A model generated the notes under the pieces. The model worked only from the letters and a program-made list of their open reading frames with translations, made no database searches and was not told the origin of the DNA. A DNA stretch of 64,000 nucleotides from Rhyacophila brunnea (lineage: Eukaryota; Arthropoda; Insecta; Trichoptera; Rhyacophilidae), in NCBI GenBank assembly GCA_022495005.1, contig JAGYXB010001943.1, positions 186,001-250,000 of the forward strand. The letters are read 5' to 3'. This document shows positions 59,124 through 64,000 of the stretch, piece after piece. The translations under genes were made by a program, and so were the position numbers. Positions within the stretch are counted from its first letter, which is position 1, and each line of letters opens with the position of its first letter.

Positions 59124-59761
59124 CAGTGACGTCCCGTGGGGGTAGGCAGATTGAGCGTCGCTTGGGGGCGGCAGTTACCCGAAGAGCGGACAATCGAGGA
59201 GAATCATTAGGTATATATAGAAATAGCTACCTAAACTTAGTTATAACGGAAATATCTTTCCTTAAAAAAAAATCAGCTCACTGGTTGGAAACAAAGTGTA
59301 TTCATAATTACTAAAAAGGTTTAATAGGACTGTAATTTTTTGCCGGGTTCGCGATGTCTCGCGATGCCTAGTTTACTTCCGTTGTCCTTGGACGTCACGT
59401 CCTTGCGCACATGCGCAGATTAGCGAATTGCATTTGAATTATAGGTAGGTACCTACATACTTACATACCCTAATTTAAAAAAAATCCAAATATTTTTGCC
59501 AGTCATTCGCGAGCTTTGGAAGTTGTTACGTGTATTTTAAAATGTATCTGAAACCGTGGACTCACAATATTTTTTGTCTATTGAAGTAGACATGTATTTA
59601 AATTAGATTTAGTGGTATAGGTATTGTTAGTAATGTATCCATACAACACATTTCTTAGATATTGGTGTCATGAAAGGATGATAAAAAATACGGTAGGTAT
59701 AAAAAATGAGGCGGCATTTCGGCACTGCTTAGGGGCGGCATTTTGTCTTGGAACGTCACTG
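59124..59761. mobile_element. 638-bp hAT-type MITE (copy B, inverted relative to copy A)
   Basis: Starts CAGTGACGTCCCGTGG and ends TTGGAACGTCACTG, flanked by perfect CATATGCA duplications (59,116-59,123 and 59,762-59,769). Internal landmarks shared with copy A at 14,953 are AGATTGAGCGTCGCTTGGGG, AGAATCATT, AATAGCTACCT, TCAGCTCACTGGTTGGAAAC and ATGTATCCATACAACACAT. The small ORF at 59,126 is a chance frame. Confidence 0.93.
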
Positions 59762-59785
59762 CATATGCAGTAACTCAATTGATAT

Positions 59786-60362
59786 TTTCTGGGACAACAA
59801 GGTGTCTGTAGGTGGATGTATTTTCGATGAAATTGTTCGCCAAGTGAAGCTGGGCTGAAAAACTTTTGACCGTCTGAATAATGTCTTCAAAAATGACCCG
59901 TGCCTTAAGCGCAAAATGTTAAACCAGTGTGTGCTTCCCGTAATTACAAGTGCGTGTGAAACATGGACCCTAAGTAAAGGAAAGACCCAGAAACTTATAG
60001 TAGCACAGCGTGGTATAGAGAGGTGCATGCTGGGCATAACGCGAAATGACCAAAAAGCGGAATGATTGTATAAGAGAACAGACAAGGGTTTGCGATGTAA
60101 TAGTGTTCTCTAAAAACCACAAATGGAAATGGGATGGATACATAGCTCGAAAAAAGGACAACCGATGGACAAATGTAGTCATCCAGTGGTACCCAAGAGG
60201 TACAAAACGTCCGCAAAATAGACCTAGAAGCCGCTGGATTGATGAAATGGTTAAGTACTGCGGAAGTACGTGGCATCGCAACGCACAGGGCAGAGAGAAG
60301 TGGAATCAGTTTGGAGAGGGCTTCATCCAGCAGTGTATTGATTCAGACTGATGATGATGACT
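59786..60362 (+). pseudogene. RTE-like LINE reverse-transcriptase C-terminal fragment with (TGA)n tail
   Basis: Pieced across frames it shows FLGQQ, KNDPCLKRKMLNQCVLPVIT, CETWTLSKGKTQKL, RGIERCMLGI, then after a frameshift near 60,050 HKWKWDGYIARKKDNRWTNV, PRSRWIDEMVKYCGSTWHRN and GREKWNQFGEGFIQQCI. This is the thumb and C-terminal tail of RTE-type insect LINEs (GSETW, GHIARR.D.RW, RP..RW.D, W...GEAY.QQ in relatives). The stop is followed by TGATGATGATGA, the usual 3' terminus. At least two frameshifts make it dead. It starts just right of the hAT MITE. Confidence 0.85.
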
Positions 60363-60658
60363 CTAACCATGCTACTTTTCCACCAATGATAGTTACTCTG
60401 AAATTCCCTTAATTAATATGTCTTCTACAAGTCACTATTTACACATGTACCTACTTATAATCTCTACGCTCTATAAGAATATACTATTGCAGTATGTATC
60501 TATCTCATTTTTTTATAAAAATACCTAGATAATTTTACGTACTAAAATTTTTCCCTAAAACTATGACAATGGCTTGAGAATATTCTGCATTTTTCTCCTG
60601 GCAGAAAACACTAAATAACACTTAGTGTAATCAGTACCGCTTAAAAAGACAAAATGTG
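60363..60658. other. AT-rich DNA with MITE-end copy at about 60,598
   Basis: CTGGCAGAAAACACTAAATA at 60,600 repeats the end of the flanking palindromic units. Otherwise featureless. Confidence 0.5.
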
Positions 60659-60895
60659 TTCTGGCAAAAAACACTAATTCGTTTTTTTCTAAACAAATAA
60701 GAAAATAAACATAAAAAGAAAATTTTACTTTTTTTTAAACTTTAACATTCTTAATAAATAAACAGTCTTTATTTTAAAGTCATCATTTTTACGATTACTT
60801 AATAAACTCACATGATAGACCATTTCAAACATTTTAAAAACTTCAAAGTCAAATTACTCGAAACTAGTATTCTCGAATTAGTGTTTTCTGCCAGA
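60659..60895. repeat. ~237-bp palindromic MITE-like unit, right
   Basis: GTTCTGGCAAAAAACACTAA and TTAGTGTTTTCTGCCAGAAC are mirror ends. Interior AT-rich. Related to 57,700-57,923. Confidence 0.6.
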
Positions 60896-60911
60896 ACAGA
60901 GACGATATATA

Positions 60912-61536
60912 CCTGCTATATATATAGCTGGGAAAATCATGCCCCGCAAAAAAGTATTTTTTAAGGCTTATATATTAAATTAAAGTATTGGTTACTTCAA
61001 TGACGTCAGTCAATATTTCAATACGTCAATATTTTTATATAATAACCTAGAATGGAATTAAAGTAGTATGTATAGGTAGATAGTGCTTTATTATCCTAAT
61101 ATTCCTGAGATCAGCTCGGAAAGTCGTTTTTTTATATACCATAAATGTAAGAGTCCCTTAGGAATTGGTCATAAATGAAGATAGCTCGTGAAAAACTTTT
61201 GCTCAACAATGTATCTAATAGTATTCCTGCAGAAGGTAAAAAGCAAACTCTACTGTAATGTCAATACTAATCAAAACTTCTTCTAGCATTTTAAAATACG
61301 GACTATAAGAACTTTCGAGAACTTAGGTACAGTCTTTAAAATATATAAATGTGAAAGTATATTGTATAAAAACTACATAACTATTATTCAGGTGTATACA
61401 GTGCTTGAAATGAAAAAAATTACGAATTAGTGCGCTCGATAATTTTCTGAAAATATTAACATGTTTATTGAATTTTATGTGGAATATAAATACAAATAAA
61501 TGTGTTACATGTTTTTGTTATAAACCTTAACAATTA
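60912..61536. other. intergenic DNA with a diverged hAT end at 61,399
   Basis: CAGTGCTTGAAATG, followed by AAATTACGAATTAGTGCGCT and CGATAA, matches the left end of the 182-bp MITE at 5,820 with changes. The right end is missing, perhaps lost where the family A copy begins. Confidence 0.5.
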
Positions 61537-61861
61537 CAGAACAGATTAATAAATAGAATTCAGATAGGCTGTACCCATAATACAGTGCATTTTGATGCAG
61601 GGTTTTGAATGTGTGAGTATTCTATGAAAATGAAACACATTATAGACGTGCAATAGTGTGTATTTTAACCTTCAAATACACTAATATTGAATGAGCGTGA
61701 GTGCATAAGCCGTGAGCAGTTTTCAGAACGAAGGTCAAACTTAGAATGATGTATTCTTGACACGTGTTTTAGTTTATTCTATATTCTCCACACTTGAGAT
61801 CGGTTGCTTGTTACTCCACACTGGTTAAGTATTTCAGTTCCCATTATTTATGCGTTCACTG
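61537..61861 (-). repeat. dispersed repeat family A, copy 5 (inverted)
   Basis: Begins CAGAACAGATTAATAAATAG and ends CCATTATTTATGCGTTCACTG, the reverse complement of copies 1-4, 325 bp. Flanks show no duplication. Confidence 0.85.
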
Positions 61862-62808
61862 TCAACAGTCTTTAAACATATTGCATGTAACATCGCCGCA
61901 GGCAAAAACGCGGTTTACAATATACGTCATTAGTATTTTTTTATTTTTTAAAAAATAGATGAATTAATAAGGACATTTAATTAATTGCTTTTAATAATTG
62001 ATAAATAGAAATGCAATATTTAATTTTTTGAAATTGAAATTTCTACTTAAGCTCTTTTTGTTTGATCATCATGGTTTTTGCAACATCTTCTCGTTCTATC
62101 TTTCGAGGTTGATATTTTTCTTTCATATCAAAAAGTAATAGGTATTATAATTACTAAGGCATTCATTGAAAGTTATTTATTTGAAGAGAGGGTCGGAAAA
62201 GGGTAAAAATGAATACGGATAATAAAAAATATTCCATAAATAACATAATATATCAAGTGTTTGTAATATATAATATAATGTCTTTCCGTATTAATGGTTA
62301 TAACAATGAAGAAAAAAAACACAATAATAAAAAAGAGTTATCTATGAACTATTCCTACAACGGTATATTCGTATATATGTTTTCTATTACAGTTTGTATG
62401 GCAATTCCAAATATCTCTTAGTAGGCTATACCTTTATTACCTATATTATACCTTGACAGAGTTAATATTTTCACAACGATATTAAACGCTTTGAATTTTT
62501 ATTACAATCTTAAATAATTGCTATAAATCATAATTATAGCATACATGAGTAATGAAAGCAATTTCGAATCAGTTCTAAATAGTTATTCCAACAACCAACA
62601 TATCATAGCCAAAATAGGTAAGTCTCATCGTGTGTGGTGTAAAGATTGGTTTCAAAATAGATAAAGTTAATATTTACATAATTATTTAAGGATAAACAAA
62701 GATATCTATCATTCTAGAATTTTTATCATTGATTAATCAGCTTAAAAGAATCAAAACGCTTTGATGAGATTAGCGATCTTTTCCCAGGAAATACTGTCCT
62801 TTACAACA
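61862..62808. other. AT-rich intergenic DNA
   Basis: The 70-codon ORF at 62,209-62,421 is made of N, K, I and Y codons as expected by chance in AT-rich DNA, although its last third is hydrophobic. No gene is supported. Confidence 0.5.
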
Positions 62809-62816
62809 GTCTACAT

Positions 62817-63258
62817 CAGTGGGTCTCATGTGCGGCCACCAGAGGATTTTGGTGCAACCACCAGCACTTAACAGAATATTTATTAATACCTACTGTCGAT
62901 TTTTCCTACTACTGTATACTTTGAAAGATCATTCTGTATAATGCACTTCATAAAAAACAAATATCGAAGCCAGTTGACAGTTACAATCAGCCATGCGGCT
63001 CGCATTGGATAAAAGGAGTATGTATTGAGGAATTTCCATTTGCATTATTTTTAAATAGATTTGTACTAAAATATTTAAATATCTTTTATTAAATGGACTT
63101 GTCTATAAATAAATTTATTCATTATTTTAGTAGATAAAATTTGGCTTTAATTTTTTCAATCACAGCAAAAGTGAAATTCGGTGCGGCCACAAGAAGTTTC
63201 CATAGAACTGCCAATGTCAATTGTGCGGCCACATTTAAATTTCACATGAGAACCACTT
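62817..63258. mobile_element. 442-bp hAT-type MITE with 8-bp TSD
   Basis: The left end CAGTGGGTCTCATGTGCGGC and right end CACATGAGAACCACTT are mirror ends with a decayed last base. GTGCGGCCAC recurs near both ends. Perfect GTCTACAT duplications at 62,809-62,816 and 63,259-63,266. Non-coding. Confidence 0.9.
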
Positions 63259-63381
63259 GTCTACATAAAGGGTTTTAACCTCATTGTGATCTAATACTCT
63301 ACGTTATCTCCGTAGGCTTTCAGTCAATGTTCTGATACCTGTAAACCTATTTATGTAAATATATAAAATTCCACACAAAGA

Positions 63382-63440
63382 TTTTTTTTTTAATATTGAT
63401 AACCATGCCCTTGCTTTTTCGTACAAGGTAGTTGGGTGGG
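63382..63440 (-). repeat. 3' tail of type 1 SINE
   Basis: A T run, then AATATTGATAACCATG and TTGCTTTTTCGTACAAGGT, matches the tail of the SINE at 36,013-36,075. The head is missing. Confidence 0.6.
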
Positions 63441-64000
63441 TTAGTTGCATTGATGTGGGGCTAATTACGTTCCTCCATTTATATCTTTAATTTTCTTAAT
63501 GGCGAGGATTAAATATTTTATTGTAGTGTTCTTGTGTTCTTGTTTGTGTTGTGTATAATTGTTTAAGAGCATACTTCAGTAAAAAGGCAAATAATTTTCA
63601 ACAATAGGTGGGACATAATTTCGCACTCATTGCCAATTGGAGAGCGGTAGTTGACCTGTGAGCACGTCAATTAGTTTTGTGATGGCGTCGGAGGAATATA
63701 TTCTTAAATCGTGTAAAGATGACTAAAAAAAGTTACGCATTTACTCGAAAAAGAAAACTTGTCAATGAATATATTATTATTATTAATAATATAATAATAA
63801 ACATAACATTAAATGGATGACTGTTGAATTTTTGTGACAAATTATGTTTTGTTCGTCACGCGTTGTTTGCAGAATCTGCGCGTCGCGTAGTAACGATCTT
63901 TTTAGACCATGCCTCAGCTGAATAGCCTTAAAGGTAAAACAATGTGTGCGTTAGTCACTAAACAACTCGTTTGAACTGAGAGTTTGGTCATCGATTTATC
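63441..64000. other. intergenic DNA to window end
   Basis: A moderately GC-raised stretch (63,850-63,930, GTCACGCGTTG, GCGCGTCGCG) has no ORF or repeat partner. Nothing else recognised. Confidence 0.45.

Larger units (their letters stand above)
57686..60911. mobile_element. possible 3.2-kb composite element bounded by ~39-bp inverted repeats
   Basis: TATATATCGTC followed by CTGTTCTGGCAGAA and ACACTAATTCGA begins at 57,686 and is mirrored at about 60,872-60,911. Further copies of the inner word CTGGCAGAAAACACTAA occur inverted or direct at about 57,895, 60,598 and 60,663, so each end also looks like a ~210-240-bp palindromic unit. The interior holds a 160-bp tandem array, a hAT MITE and LINE debris. 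It may be one large non-autonomous element, or two MITEs of one family flanking unrelated DNA. Confidence 0.45.

Noticed and set aside
59756..60281. Three overlapping minus-strand ORFs up to 109 codons
   Set aside because: They are antisense to the plus-strand LINE reverse-transcriptase fragment, whose protein similarity is clear.
62209..62421. 70-codon ORF
   Set aside because: Composition (N, K, I, Y) is that expected from AT-rich random sequence; no domain or context.
1..64000. CRISPR array, bacterial operon, rRNA or plasmid features
   Set aside because: Repeats are dispersed transposon copies, there are no regularly spaced unique spacers, and the presence of SINEs, LINEs and hAT MITEs shows eukaryotic DNA.

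Overview
This 64 kb window is AT-rich, gene-poor eukaryotic DNA. I find no complete protein-coding gene, no rRNA, no confident functional tRNA, no CRISPR array and no operon structure. Most of what can be named is transposon debris: hAT-type elements flanked by 8-bp target duplications, a piggyBac element in a TTAA duplication, 3' ends of RTE-like LINEs, tRNA-derived SINEs and several unnamed dispersed repeat families. Together with motifs such as TAGGTACCTA (about 59,450), this suggests an insect, most likely a moth or butterfly. That assignment is inference.

Layout. 1-5,200: AT-rich, with a GC-raised unassigned block at 0.9-2.05 kb. 5.3-9.7 kb: a GC-rich ORF, a 182-bp hAT MITE, the first copy of a ~325-bp repeat (family A), two SINEs, a TA microsatellite and a 392-bp MITE. 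9.8-12.8 kb: a cluster of tRNA-like sequences, mostly in a repeat family with inverted arms (family F). 13.4-17.2 kb: families E, D and F, with a 697-bp hAT MITE inserted in F. 18.9-21.9 kb: a foldback F copy directly abutting a 2.5-kb piggyBac with a gutted transposase. 22.99-23.65 and 28.35-29.01 kb: a ~665-bp duplication carrying a THAP-like first exon beside a LINE 3' end. 25.4-30.3 kb: two more hAT elements. 30-35 kb: mostly unique, with a possible minus-strand coding exon (32.7 kb) and a strong 18-bp hairpin (34.3 kb). 35-44.3 kb: family A and D copies, a full-length SINE and a GC-rich island (40.4-41.6 kb). 44.6-57 kb: fewer recognisable repeats and several GC-raised unique blocks that may be cis-regulatory, plus a TTAA-flanked foldback MITE, a 547-bp TIR element, a probable LTR end with primer-binding site, and an 816-bp hAT element with a decayed transposase. 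57.7-60.9 kb: a 3.2-kb interval bounded by ~39-bp inverted repeats, holding a degenerate ~160-bp tandem array, a second copy of the 697-bp-type MITE and a broken LINE reverse-transcriptase tail. 61.4-64 kb: a diverged hAT end, an inverted family A copy, a 442-bp hAT element and a SINE tail.

No gene network can be described. The window reads as intergenic DNA or a very long intron. The observations most worth following are family F (inverted arms containing a tRNA 3'-half), the duplicated LINE-tail/THAP exon unit, and the 58.2-59.1 kb tandem array inside its 3.2-kb inverted-repeat frame.
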